Counted from the stretch's first letter, positions 51,601-60,733 are shown. The stretch: 64,000 nt of DNA from Chitinophagaceae bacterium (GCA_014379345.1 JACMLY010000095.1:62001-126000); one strand, 5' to 3'. Translations and numbers: made by a program. Notes: a model not told the origin generated them from the letters alone.

Positions 51601-54600
51601 CATCAGCAGCTTGTTCCATCACTGCATTATAAGGAAGAGAATCCGAATATTCAATTCAGCAAAACACCTTTTTTTGTAAATACGTCTTTAAAAAAATGGG
51701 AATCGGATCAACCAAGACGGGCGGGCGTCAGTTCTTTTGGAGTTGGTGGAACAAATGTGCATGTAGTTTTGGAGGAGTACGAAAATGAAATAAAAAATTC
51801 CGGGCAGTCAAAGTCATTTACCCTGGTTACCTGGTCTGCAAAAACAGAAAATAGCAGGGAAAATTTTGCTGGTCTGTTGAACAGGTACCTTATACAGAAT
51901 CCGACACAAAATATTACTGACATAGCGTGCACATTGCAAACCACGAGGGTTGCTTTTAATTTCCGTCGCTTTGTGATAGCGGCTGATCAAGCTGCTCTTT
52001 CTGATGCATTACTCAATTCTTCGAAACCTTCTTTCGTAGCGAAGCTGGAAGAGAAAATTGATGAAATTGCCTTTCTCTTTCCCGGGCAGGGATCGCAATA
52101 TCAGAATATGGGATCGGACCTTTATAAGCAGGAACCTGTCTTTAAAAACGCCATGGACGAGTGTTTTCTTTTTCTGGAAAACGAACTGCAGGAGAACATC
52201 CGAACGATCGTGTATCCGCAAAACGTGGATCGCGACACAACTGGTTTAATAAACAACACACGATATACACAGCCTGCACTATTCGCCATCGAATATGCAC
52301 TTAGTAAACTTTGGATGAGTTGGGGGATCAGGCCGGCGGTTTTAACCGGTCATAGCATCGGTGAATTTGTTGCAGCGCATCTTTCCGGCATTTTTTCTTT
52401 GCAGGATGCTTTAAGGCTGGTGGTTATGCGAAGCACCTTAATGAGTAAGGTAGCTCCGGGCAAAATGCTTTCGGTACAGTCAACACAGAATGCCTTAGAA
52501 TCGTTAATGCCGAACGATCTGTCGATTGCGGCTATTAATAATTCAAGATCCTGCGTGGTATCGGGTCGTTCAGAAACGATTGAACGGTTTGCTGCGGATC
52601 TTAAAATAAAAGGAATTGCAAGCCGGTTGCTCAATACGAGTCATGCGTTTCATTCATCGATGATGGATGAGGTCATTGAACCTTTTGCAGATTTGGTGAG
52701 ATCGATCAAACTGAATGTTCCGCAGATACCAATTGCTTCTACAGTTACAGGAAAATGGCTGACCGATGCCCAGGCAACAGATCCAGCCTATTGGTCAAAT
52801 CAACTCAGAGAAACGGTTCAATTCGCTGACGCACTGGAAACTTTGTGTGCAGATCAAAAAAGAATTTTACTCGAGGTCGGTCCGGGAAATATAACCGCCA
52901 CACTCGCTCGTCAACAATTCGGTGTAAAATCGATTCCTTCTATTCCGGGTATTTCAAATGATAATAAACACCGGTCTGAGTATTTCAGTATGCTCGAATC
53001 GTTGGGCCAGCTGTGGCTCAATGGAATCGAACCTGATTGGGAATCTTTCTATGTGAACCAGGAAAGAAAACAAATACTTCTTCCTGCGTATTCATTTGAT
53101 AAAAAACGCTTCTGGGTTGATCCGTTTCGAACAGAACCAACAACTGCACAAATCATCAGGCCTGATCATGTGGCTGATAAATCGGAAGCAGATACCTTAC
53201 CTCAACCGAAGACTATGCGAAAAGAAATTTTGATTCCTGAAATCATTCAAATTTTGGAAGATGCTTCCGGTATAGAAACACAGGCTATACTACCCGATAC
53301 CCATTTTATGGAGATGGGCCTGGATTCTCTATCATTAACACAAATCTCGCTTTCCTTAAAAAAACGATTTAACCTGCCAATCACCTTCAGGCAATTGATG
53401 GAGGAGCATAATACCGTAAATAATTTAGCCGGTTTTATTGATGCAAAGCTGCCGGCGGAAATAAACCAGGCACCTGCTATAAGACCGAAATCGGTGCGGG
53501 AACACAATGGAGCAAATCCAGTCCTGACCTCCGCCACCCCAAATAATGACACGGTATTAAGCCTTATCTCCCAACAGATCCAGTTGTTGGCAAAACAAGT
53601 TGCGCTGATACAGGGAGAAAAAATAAATGATGTTCCCATTCCTCATGCAAACAAGATTCGTAATGAACCTGCCCTCTCTCCGGAAGAGGAAACTGAAATC
53701 AAGAAGCCTTTTGGCGCTACCGCCCGCATTCAAAAACAATCAGTTGCAGTAAATGAAATTCAGCACAGGTTCATCCAATATTTTATTCAACGTTATAACG
53801 ATAAAACAAAGAAGAGTAAGGAATATACTCAAAAGCATCGTTCCATTATGGCTGACCCGCGTGTGGTTTCGGGGTTTCAGCCTCTAATCAAAGAGATGAT
53901 CTACCCCATCGTTGTAAACAGATCGAACGGATGCAGGCTTTGGGATATTGATGGAAATGAATACATCGATGCGCTCAATGGTTTTGGCTCTAACCTGTTG
54001 GGATATCAGAACGAATCGATAAAGAAAGCAATACAACAGCAAATTGAAAGCGGATACGAAATCGGTCCGCAGCATGATCTGGCGGGTGATGTTTGCAATC
54101 TTATTTGTGAATTTACCAGGTTCGACCGCGCCGCCTTGTGCAACACAGGTTCAGAAGCAGTATTAGGTGCAATCCGGATTGCCCGCACAGTTACCGGGCG
54201 ATCAACCATTGTTTCCTTCAATGGATCCTACCATGGCATTATCGACGAAGTGATAGTAAGAGGCACAAAAAAATTGCAATCATTTCCAGCCGCTCCGGGA
54301 ATTATGCCTGAAGCTGTGCACAATATTCTGGTTTTGGATTATGGTACCGATGAAAGCCTGCAAATAATCAGGGAAAGAGCACATGAACTGGCAGCAGTGC
54401 TGGTAGAACCTGTACAAAGCCGAAGACCTGAATTTGTGCCTATTTCATTTTTAAAAGAACTTAGAAAAATAACAGCAGCTGCGGGAACTGTGCTGATTTT
54501 CGATGAGGTAATCACCGGTTTTAGAATGCATCCCGGTGGTGTGCAGTCGCTTTTTAATATCAGGGCTGACCTTGGTACATATGGTAAAGTAGTTGCTGGT

Positions 54601-55254
54601 GGCATGCCCATTGGTGTTATAGCCGGCAAAAAGGAATTTATGGATGCACTTGATGGTGGATTCTGGCAATATGAGGATGATTCCATTCCTGAGGCGGGTG
54701 TCACTTATTTTGCAGGAACCTTTGTTCGTCATCCACTAGCGCTTGCTGCTGCGAAAGCTTCCCTGGAATATATGAAGACAAAAGGGCCTGTTCTCCAGGA
54801 AAATATTTCTGCAAAAACAAAACGGCTGGCAGATAATTTAAATGCTATTTGTGAGAAGTATTCGCTTCCCTTATACGTCGCACAATTCGGATCGCTTTGG
54901 AAATGTAAGTTCAAAAAAGAAGTGCCTTATGGAGAAACTTTATTTTCCCTTCTACGCTATAAAGGAATTCATATCTGGGATCTTTTTCCCTGTTTCATTA
55001 CGGAAGCGCATTCAGATAATGATATCGATACAATTATTGAAAAATTCAGAGAATCCGTAAACGAGTTGATTGACGCTAAGATTTTCCCGTCGAACAATAA
55101 TAATGAAAGCATTTCTGTTAAGTATAAAATTCACGAACAGCCCCCCATGCCAGATGCTAGATTGGGCAAGGACGAAGTTGGTAATCCCGCCTGGTTTATA
55201 AAAGATCCTGAAAGGCCGGGAAAATTTTTGCAGATAGTGCTCAATGAAAATTAA
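48673..55254 (+). CDS. Hybrid NRPS/PKS/aminotransferase megasynthase: A-PCP-KS-AT-ACP-AMT (2193 aa)
   Basis: A: YTSGSTGKPKG, NQYGPTEAHV, RTGDLA, SGKIDKKAL; PCP: DNFFELGGNSLL; KS: YSGCSTSLLAI, ETHGTATPLGDPIE, KSNLGHLTAAAG; AT: FLFPGQGSQ, GHSIGEF, HAFHSS; ACP: MGLDSLSL; class III PLP aminotransferase: FDEVITGFR...TYGKVVAGGMPIG. Confidence 0.97.
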   Translation: MMSFVNKKYSRKNEPTALVHRLFERQCVESANEVAIQFGDQQISYSELNEKANHLSAAIISSYGSETIVAISTSRSIEMVIGIVAILKAGKGYLPLDPHYPKNRLLEIIHDAGIRTCLTVSHERTFFEALGLQILTSDTANRTQTIPDFNQSALAYTLYTSGSTGKPKGVCMGHLALVNLLEWQKVNSTAAAQSNTLQFAPLSFDVSFQEIFATLTTGGSLVLIDDDLRLDPHQLLRFIEKASIHRLFLPFIALQQLAEVAETIQFFPGCLREIMTAGEQLKITPQISRFFSRITGCVLYNQYGPTEAHVVTSLRLEGNPFDWPSLPSIGKAIDHTKIFILDEILKEVPEGHAGELCISGVCLAEGYLNNPTLTDEKFMNWLHPVEGLIRIYRTGDLARYQGDDMIEFLGRKDEQVKIRGHRVEPGEIEVALNKLPGIQQAVVTIREDIPGQKRLIAYLTGTDDKKDTIGVRQSLQDTLPEYMMPSAFVWLNSLPKTSSGKIDKKALPKPEGQRPQLTSLYQAPVTEAEKRIAGLWTEFLQLDLIGTEDNFFELGGNSLLAVKTVVELKQRYDYDLPVTKLYQHPTVKSIATYFASGTSRQLKISHTKKGNADIAVIGMAGKFPGADSIDELWELLKKGKETIRFFTDEELHYSISQTVKNDPSYVKARGILNGADTFDAAFFGINPKVAELMDPQQRIFLEIAWEVLEQTGHLPDKYNGTIGVFAGSGNNSYYLNNVLSNKELINKVGAFQVMTINEKDYIATRVAYQLNLKGPAVSVYSGCSTSLLAIAQAAESIRSGKCQVALAGGVAIHAPINSGQYYEEGAMFSPDGHCKPFDKDAKGTVFSDGAGIVLLKNLEDAIRDKDTIYAVLKGVGYNNDGADKASFTAPSAEGQAGAIIQAINDAGIDPSTLSYIETHGTATPLGDPIEIDGLQLAFGLQKRDQFCAIGSLKSNLGHLTAAAGVAGFIKTTLSLYHQQLVPSLHYKEENPNIQFSKTPFFVNTSLKKWESDQPRRAGVSSFGVGGTNVHVVLEEYENEIKNSGQSKSFTLVTWSAKTENSRENFAGLLNRYLIQNPTQNITDIACTLQTTRVAFNFRRFVIAADQAALSDALLNSSKPSFVAKLEEKIDEIAFLFPGQGSQYQNMGSDLYKQEPVFKNAMDECFLFLENELQENIRTIVYPQNVDRDTTGLINNTRYTQPALFAIEYALSKLWMSWGIRPAVLTGHSIGEFVAAHLSGIFSLQDALRLVVMRSTLMSKVAPGKMLSVQSTQNALESLMPNDLSIAAINNSRSCVVSGRSETIERFAADLKIKGIASRLLNTSHAFHSSMMDEVIEPFADLVRSIKLNVPQIPIASTVTGKWLTDAQATDPAYWSNQLRETVQFADALETLCADQKRILLEVGPGNITATLARQQFGVKSIPSIPGISNDNKHRSEYFSMLESLGQLWLNGIEPDWESFYVNQERKQILLPAYSFDKKRFWVDPFRTEPTTAQIIRPDHVADKSEADTLPQPKTMRKEILIPEIIQILEDASGIETQAILPDTHFMEMGLDSLSLTQISLSLKKRFNLPITFRQLMEEHNTVNNLAGFIDAKLPAEINQAPAIRPKSVREHNGANPVLTSATPNNDTVLSLISQQIQLLAKQVALIQGEKINDVPIPHANKIRNEPALSPEEETEIKKPFGATARIQKQSVAVNEIQHRFIQYFIQRYNDKTKKSKEYTQKHRSIMADPRVVSGFQPLIKEMIYPIVVNRSNGCRLWDIDGNEYIDALNGFGSNLLGYQNESIKKAIQQQIESGYEIGPQHDLAGDVCNLICEFTRFDRAALCNTGSEAVLGAIRIARTVTGRSTIVSFNGSYHGIIDEVIVRGTKKLQSFPAAPGIMPEAVHNILVLDYGTDESLQIIRERAHELAAVLVEPVQSRRPEFVPISFLKELRKITAAAGTVLIFDEVITGFRMHPGGVQSLFNIRADLGTYGKVVAGGMPIGVIAGKKEFMDALDGGFWQYEDDSIPEAGVTYFAGTFVRHPLALAAAKASLEYMKTKGPVLQENISAKTKRLADNLNAICEKYSLPLYVAQFGSLWKCKFKKEVPYGETLFSLLRYKGIHIWDLFPCFITEAHSDNDIDTIIEKFRESVNELIDAKIFPSNNNNESISVKYKIHEQPPMPDARLGKDEVGNPAWFIKDPERPGKFLQIVLNEN

Positions 55255-55257
55255 ATA

Positions 55258-58200
55258 ATGATAACCCCAACCCATATTAAATCCTTTAAACCCGTTGACC
55301 ACGATCCTTTTCACCTGCCGGATATCCAGCTGGTAGTACCCGCTATTCAGCCACAGATTGAGATCTTTACATCTTGTTTGATGGGCGGTGAAGATGCAAG
55401 CAGGTCATATAATGAATCTGTTTCACTCAGACTATCAGGTATTTTTGATCAACAGGCAATGCTCAGGGCTTTGAAAGAGATCGTTCAACGTCATGAGGCA
55501 CTGCGATCTAGTTTTAGTGCTGACGGCTATTCTGTTTTTATTCAAAGGGATATTGACCTCAGAATATTTCTCCAGGATCTTTCCGGGCAAAATCAAAATA
55601 TACAACAGGAATTCATTTATGATTACAAAAATAGGGAAGCATATACTCCATTCGATCTATTGAATGGTCCACTGTTTCGGGTGTCATTATTTAAGTTGAG
55701 TGAGTTTGAGCAATACCTTACACTTTCTGCGCATCATATTATCTGTGATGGATGGTCGTTAGGCATTCTAATGCAGGATTTATCTACATGTTATTCTGCC
55801 CGCACTGAAGGGAAAGAAGTTCAACCCCATAAATCACCAAGATTCAGCGAATATGCCATTGATCAATGGAAGTTTTCGCAAAGTGATGAATATACAAGAA
55901 TTGAAAAATACTGGATCGATCAATACCAGAACAACATCCCTGTTTTATCATTACCCACCGATTTTCACAGGCCCGCTATGCGTACGTACGGCAGCCGCCG
56001 TGAAGATTTTGTGATGGAACCGGAGCTGGTTGCTTCTATAAAAAAATTAGGAGCACAGTCAGGCTGTAGTTTTGTTATTACACTTTTATCGCTATTTAAA
56101 TTATATCTCCATCGCATCACTAACCAGGATGATATTGTTGTAGGCCTGCCCGCCGCCGGTCAATCTATTACAGGAAATTATGGGCTTATAGGCCATTGTG
56201 TAAACCTTCTTCCATTACGTTCTGTAATAGAGGAAGAGGATAATTTTTTGCAGTTCCTGCAGCACCGGAAAAAAGCGATCCTGGACGCTTTTGATCATCA
56301 GTTGTTCACTTTCAGCAGCCTGTTACAAAAACTGCCGATTACCCGTGATGCTTCCCGGATCCCTTTGGTGCCTGTTGTATTCAATGTTGATATGGGCATG
56401 GATGATGGTGTCGCATTTAAAAGCTTACAACATGAGCTTATTTCAAATGCAAGGGCATTTGAAACGTTTGAGATTTTCATAAATGCAAGCGGTTCCGAGA
56501 AGGAGATGACGATGGAATGGTCTTACAATACACAATTGTTCAGGTCTTCTACCATCGTCGGGATGATGAACGGGTTTCAGGATCTGGTACGAACAGTCAT
56601 CCGAAACCCTTCGATCGTGTTGCAGGAAATAAAAATACAAAACCTGCATGCTAATGATCAACAGTACATACAATGGAATAATATATACGCTGATTATCCA
56701 AAGGAAAGATCTTTACACCAGTTAATAAGCGAAAAAGCAGATGAGTTTCCTGGTAATACTGCAGTTAGTTTCGATAATCATATTGTAACATACCGCGAAT
56801 TAAATGAAACAGCCAATCAACTGGCCGAGGTGTTGCTTCAACACGGAGTGAAGCCCGGTGATACAGTTGGAATTGCTTTGGAACGATCTCATAAAATGGT
56901 GATTGCTTTATTAGCCACCCTGAAATCCGGGGCTGCATATGTACCGTTGGACCCGGACTATCCAAAAGACAGGATAGAATTTATGCTTGAAGATTCATCT
57001 CCTAAAATCCTACTGACCTCGAGAAAATTAAAAAGCGTTTACCACAGCAATGCAAAAGAAATTATCATTGAAGATATCTGGCCGAAGCTGAAGCAATATT
57101 CAAAAAAAGATACGACCGTACAAATTTGTGGAAACGATCTGGCTTACATTCTATACACCTCGGGATCTACAGGCCGGCCCAAAGGCGTGAAAATCGCTCA
57201 TCATAATCTTATTAATTTTTTATACAGTCTTCAGAAAACGTTATCAATTGGTTCGCAAGATAAAATATTGGGATTAACCACGCTCTCTTTCGATATATCG
57301 GGTCTGGAAATATACCTGCCGCTGATCAGCGGGGCATCGGTGTCTGTAATTAACGGACAAACCTCGAAAGATGGGATCCTATTACTGGAAGCGATAAAAC
57401 TAATTCAGCCAACAGTCATGCAGGCAACCCCTGCTACCTGGCAGATGCTGTTAGAAGCCGGATGGGATGACAAAACGGTTATAAAAACGATCTGTAGTGG
57501 AGGAGAAGCGCTTACAAGGGACCTGGCAACCAAATTAAACAAGCGAAGCAAAGAATTATACAACCTGTATGGCCCAACAGAAACAACAATTTGGTCGACA
57601 GTAAAGAAAATAAATCTGGAAGAAGAGATCATTACGATCGGCAATCCGATCGATAACACACAGGTTTACATCCTGGATAATTATCAGTCACCCGTATCCC
57701 AAAATGCCATTGGTGAAATTTATATTGCAGGAGACGGTGTAGCAAAAGGATATTTTAAAAGGCCTGAGTTAACCTCGGAGCGATTTGTTGAAAATCTCTT
57801 TTCAAAAACGCAAGGAGAAAAAATGTATCGAACAGGAGATTTAGGAAGATTGCTTCCTAATGGTGAAATAGAATGCCTGGGAAGGATTGACCATCAGATA
57901 AAGATCAGGGGATACCGGATTGAGCCTGGAGAGATCGAGTATTGCCTGATGCAGCAGGAGGATATAAAAGCTTCGGTTGTTATTTCAAGAGAAGATCGTC
58001 CCGGTGATCAGCGATTAGTGGCCTATATTGTTCTCGGAGTGGTTCCTGCAAAAGCCGGGAAAATTGTTGAGATAAAAGGGTATGAAAAGAGCGCATCAAA
58101 CCGGAACTCGAACTTCGGGGACCAGGTGAGTGCGGATCAACTATCGAAATGGAAGGAGAATCTCAGGCAATCATTACCATCTTACATGATCCCCAACGAT

Positions 58201-59472
58201 TTTGTAATTCTAAAAAATTTGCCATTAACCCCTAATGGAAAAATTGATAAAAAATCACTGCCGGCGCCTGTGATAACCGAAAGACTGATAAAAAAATATG
58301 TGGCGCCGCGTAATGAACTCGAACTTTCACTCGCGGAAATATGGAAACGGTTACTAAGGACAGAACAGGTAGGCATCCACGATAACTTCTTTGAGCTGGG
58401 AGGCCATTCCCTGCTTGCAATGCGTTTAATTACGACAATGCGGCAGGAGCTGGCAGTTGAGGTTCCGCTTATTGATATTTTTGAATCGAGTATACAGTCG
58501 CTGGCTTTAAAAATTAAAAGCCTGCAGCATCAAGGTAACCTGACGGAATCTGAATCTCGAAACAAGATGGCGAGATCTCTGACGGTTATCCAAGCCACAA
58601 GCAAAGAGCAGGAATTTGAGGAAAGTTTATTGGAATGGGGCCAAAATGGAAAGGGAAAATATATGATCCCCATACAGTCAGACGGTACAAAAATTCCTTT
58701 TGTCGGCATCATAAGTTTTTATTCTTACCGCCTGCTTGCCAATTTCACTTCTAAGGACCAGCCCCTGTATTATCTGCCACCAACACGGTCTGCATCTGTT
58801 GAGGTCATCGCCTCACACTATATAAAAGAAATAAAGCAGTTTCAACCGACCGGCCCCTATTGTATTGGCGGGTTTTGTGAGGGAGGCACGGTTGCCCTTG
58901 AAATTGCACAGCAACTACAATCACAGGGCGATCAGGTAGCTGCCTTGGTATTGTTTGAGTATTATTCTCCTGATGCTGTAATATCGAAGAAATCTCTGAA
59001 ATACCTCAAACGCAGATTTTCCTATTATAAGGAAAGGTTCGTTTACCTCAATCGTTCAAGCCGGTCTGCCTGGGATCTGGTAAGGCGAATTGTTAGAAAT
59101 TCATATGAGCGGTTTAAAGATTCTTTTCTTGAGCCTGCTCCTCCTAAATTTATTACAAGCCGTGAGTATAGAAAATATGTACGTAAACCCTATTCAGGTA
59201 AGGTCATCTTATTTCAGGCGGGTAATCCACCTTTGGAAATAAACGACAGTCCATTGATGGGTTGGTCTGAATATTTTACGGGTGATACCGAACTGATTAC
59301 CGTTGATGGAGGCCATCTTGGTATCTTCAGACAACCAGCCATCGAAAAACTTGCCGAGAAATTCAGTTCGGCGATGGAAGAATTAAACAGCGGGATAAAC
59401 TCAAATATGGTCAGAGACAGTTTCAGAAAAGGCAGTTTTTCTTTCTTAGGAGATAAGAAAATACTTCCCTAA
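55258..59472 (+). CDS. NRPS module with release domain: C-A-PCP-TE (1404 aa)
   Basis: C: SAHHIICDGWS; A: YTSGSTGRPKG, NLYGPTETTIWS, RTGDLGRL, NGKIDKKSL; PCP: DNFFELGGHSLLAMRL; TE: GPYCIGGFCEGGTVALEIA ... DGGHLGIF. 3-bp gap after the upstream gene. Confidence 0.97.
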   Translation: MITPTHIKSFKPVDHDPFHLPDIQLVVPAIQPQIEIFTSCLMGGEDASRSYNESVSLRLSGIFDQQAMLRALKEIVQRHEALRSSFSADGYSVFIQRDIDLRIFLQDLSGQNQNIQQEFIYDYKNREAYTPFDLLNGPLFRVSLFKLSEFEQYLTLSAHHIICDGWSLGILMQDLSTCYSARTEGKEVQPHKSPRFSEYAIDQWKFSQSDEYTRIEKYWIDQYQNNIPVLSLPTDFHRPAMRTYGSRREDFVMEPELVASIKKLGAQSGCSFVITLLSLFKLYLHRITNQDDIVVGLPAAGQSITGNYGLIGHCVNLLPLRSVIEEEDNFLQFLQHRKKAILDAFDHQLFTFSSLLQKLPITRDASRIPLVPVVFNVDMGMDDGVAFKSLQHELISNARAFETFEIFINASGSEKEMTMEWSYNTQLFRSSTIVGMMNGFQDLVRTVIRNPSIVLQEIKIQNLHANDQQYIQWNNIYADYPKERSLHQLISEKADEFPGNTAVSFDNHIVTYRELNETANQLAEVLLQHGVKPGDTVGIALERSHKMVIALLATLKSGAAYVPLDPDYPKDRIEFMLEDSSPKILLTSRKLKSVYHSNAKEIIIEDIWPKLKQYSKKDTTVQICGNDLAYILYTSGSTGRPKGVKIAHHNLINFLYSLQKTLSIGSQDKILGLTTLSFDISGLEIYLPLISGASVSVINGQTSKDGILLLEAIKLIQPTVMQATPATWQMLLEAGWDDKTVIKTICSGGEALTRDLATKLNKRSKELYNLYGPTETTIWSTVKKINLEEEIITIGNPIDNTQVYILDNYQSPVSQNAIGEIYIAGDGVAKGYFKRPELTSERFVENLFSKTQGEKMYRTGDLGRLLPNGEIECLGRIDHQIKIRGYRIEPGEIEYCLMQQEDIKASVVISREDRPGDQRLVAYIVLGVVPAKAGKIVEIKGYEKSASNRNSNFGDQVSADQLSKWKENLRQSLPSYMIPNDFVILKNLPLTPNGKIDKKSLPAPVITERLIKKYVAPRNELELSLAEIWKRLLRTEQVGIHDNFFELGGHSLLAMRLITTMRQELAVEVPLIDIFESSIQSLALKIKSLQHQGNLTESESRNKMARSLTVIQATSKEQEFEESLLEWGQNGKGKYMIPIQSDGTKIPFVGIISFYSYRLLANFTSKDQPLYYLPPTRSASVEVIASHYIKEIKQFQPTGPYCIGGFCEGGTVALEIAQQLQSQGDQVAALVLFEYYSPDAVISKKSLKYLKRRFSYYKERFVYLNRSSRSAWDLVRRIVRNSYERFKDSFLEPAPPKFITSREYRKYVRKPYSGKVILFQAGNPPLEINDSPLMGWSEYFTGDTELITVDGGHLGIFRQPAIEKLAEKFSSAMEELNSGINSNMVRDSFRKGSFSFLGDKKILP

Positions 59473-59946
59473 AGGGCTTTCTTACCGGTGAGAGAAAAAT
59501 CAATTCATCGCATTGAATGTATTAATGTTGCAGTTCCAAAATACTTCTTTTCGTTCTGCATAAACATTTTCTATCATTTTTGTGTACGCAACCCTTCAGG
59601 CAATTGAGCGCCTCGCATAAGCTTCATTTAAAAATCTGTTTCATATCTATTCCACAAAATCTTTATCTTTTATTTGCTAAGTAAATGCAAAGAATAATTA
59701 AATAACTTTTCATATGCGAGATCGTCTATTACTGCAATCTTTTTTGGCTTATGTGGTGCGTATAATATCCTGCCAAAAAAATGGCGAAAGGCGGGGTGCC
59801 ATCATTGCATTTTGATGAAGGAGCGGATATGGAAGGAAGAACCAGGTCGGAGGTACACCGGTTATGTCGAGGTGTGATGCATCTGAGGGGATGCAACATC
59901 TTTGTCCAGCATGCAACAAACCGAATCCTTTACAACCACCACTTAA

Positions 59947-60399
59947 CCTGTCATGCCGAGGTACGAGGCATGTGAGGGAGACTGAATCTTAATAAATTTA
60001 TTATAAATTAGTTACCGGAAAACATCACTATTCCATTTACATCGTTACCAACTACAAAAGAAATGTTCTTTATACAGGTATAACGAATGATCTTGCACAA
60101 CGATTGATCGAGCATTGGTCAAACCGGGGCCAACCAAAGAACTTTGCTGGCAAATACTATTGTTTCAATCTGATTTACTATGAAGATTTTCAGTAGGTCA
60201 ATGATGCCATTGCAAGAGAAAGAAATCAAGGGGTGGAGCAGAAAGAAAAAAGCAGAACCAATAAAAAAAATAAATCACAACTGGGCTTTTTTTAAATGAT
60301 GCTGTTTGTTATGGCTGGCCGCCAATAGAAATTCCAACGAGATTTTAAGAAGTTCTGAATGCAGAGTCTCTCAGATGCCTCGGACCTCGGCATGACAGG
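59947..60399. mobile_element. Putative decayed element: GIY-YIG gene remnant bounded by ~42-bp imperfect inverted repeats
   Basis: CCTGTCATGCCGAGGTACGAGGCATGTGAGGGAGACTGAATC (59947-59988) versus reverse complement of 60357-60399, CCTGTCATGCCGAGGTCCGAGGCATCTGAGAGACTCTGCATTC. Confidence 0.7.
60011..60299 (+). pseudogene. GIY-YIG superfamily endonuclease pseudogene
   Basis: HYSIYIVTNYKRNVLYTGITNDLAQRLIEHWSNRGQPKNFAGKYYCFNLIYYEDFQ*VNDAIARE then a frame change to EIKGWSRKKKAEPIKKINHNWAFFK*; stop TAG at 60194 and no ATG in frame. Confidence 0.88.
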
Positions 60400-60662
60400 A
60401 TGGGTGGTGTAACAGGTATGATGATGACAAGTATGTGTTTCCATTCACGGTATCACCCAAATATTCTTGTCTCTTAGATACGTAGTACTATACAATAACG
60501 TCCATAAAATTAATTGAATTCGAAAGGCACTTTTCATAACGGCATTCCCATTTTTTCCTGTGGCCAGGCCCAGGTAACCAATTCGGGATGACATACAGGG
60601 TGGTGCGAAGGCGTGATGATGGCTTTTACTCGTTTCAATTCACGTCATCATCCCAAATATAG
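60391..60662. repeat. Diverged ~70-bp direct repeat, two copies (60391-60466 and 60587-60662)
   Basis: GACAGGATGGGTGGTG..ATGATGATGACAAG..GTTTCCATTCACGGTATCACCCAAATAT versus GACATACAGGGTGGTG..GTGATGATGGCTTT..GTTTCAATTCACGTCATCATCCCAAATAT. Confidence 0.7.
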
Positions 60663-60733
60663 GTCCATGGATTCCTCGTACCCTGTTTCCCGTCAACTTC
60701 GGCATGACAGAAGGAATGGAAACATGCACCAAT

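Noticed and set aside
59781-59975. 64-aa ORF in the post-NRPS gap as a real gene
   Set aside because: It reads through the repeat ends (MEGRTRSEVHRLCRGVMHLRGCNIF...HAEVRGM) and shows no protein-like pattern
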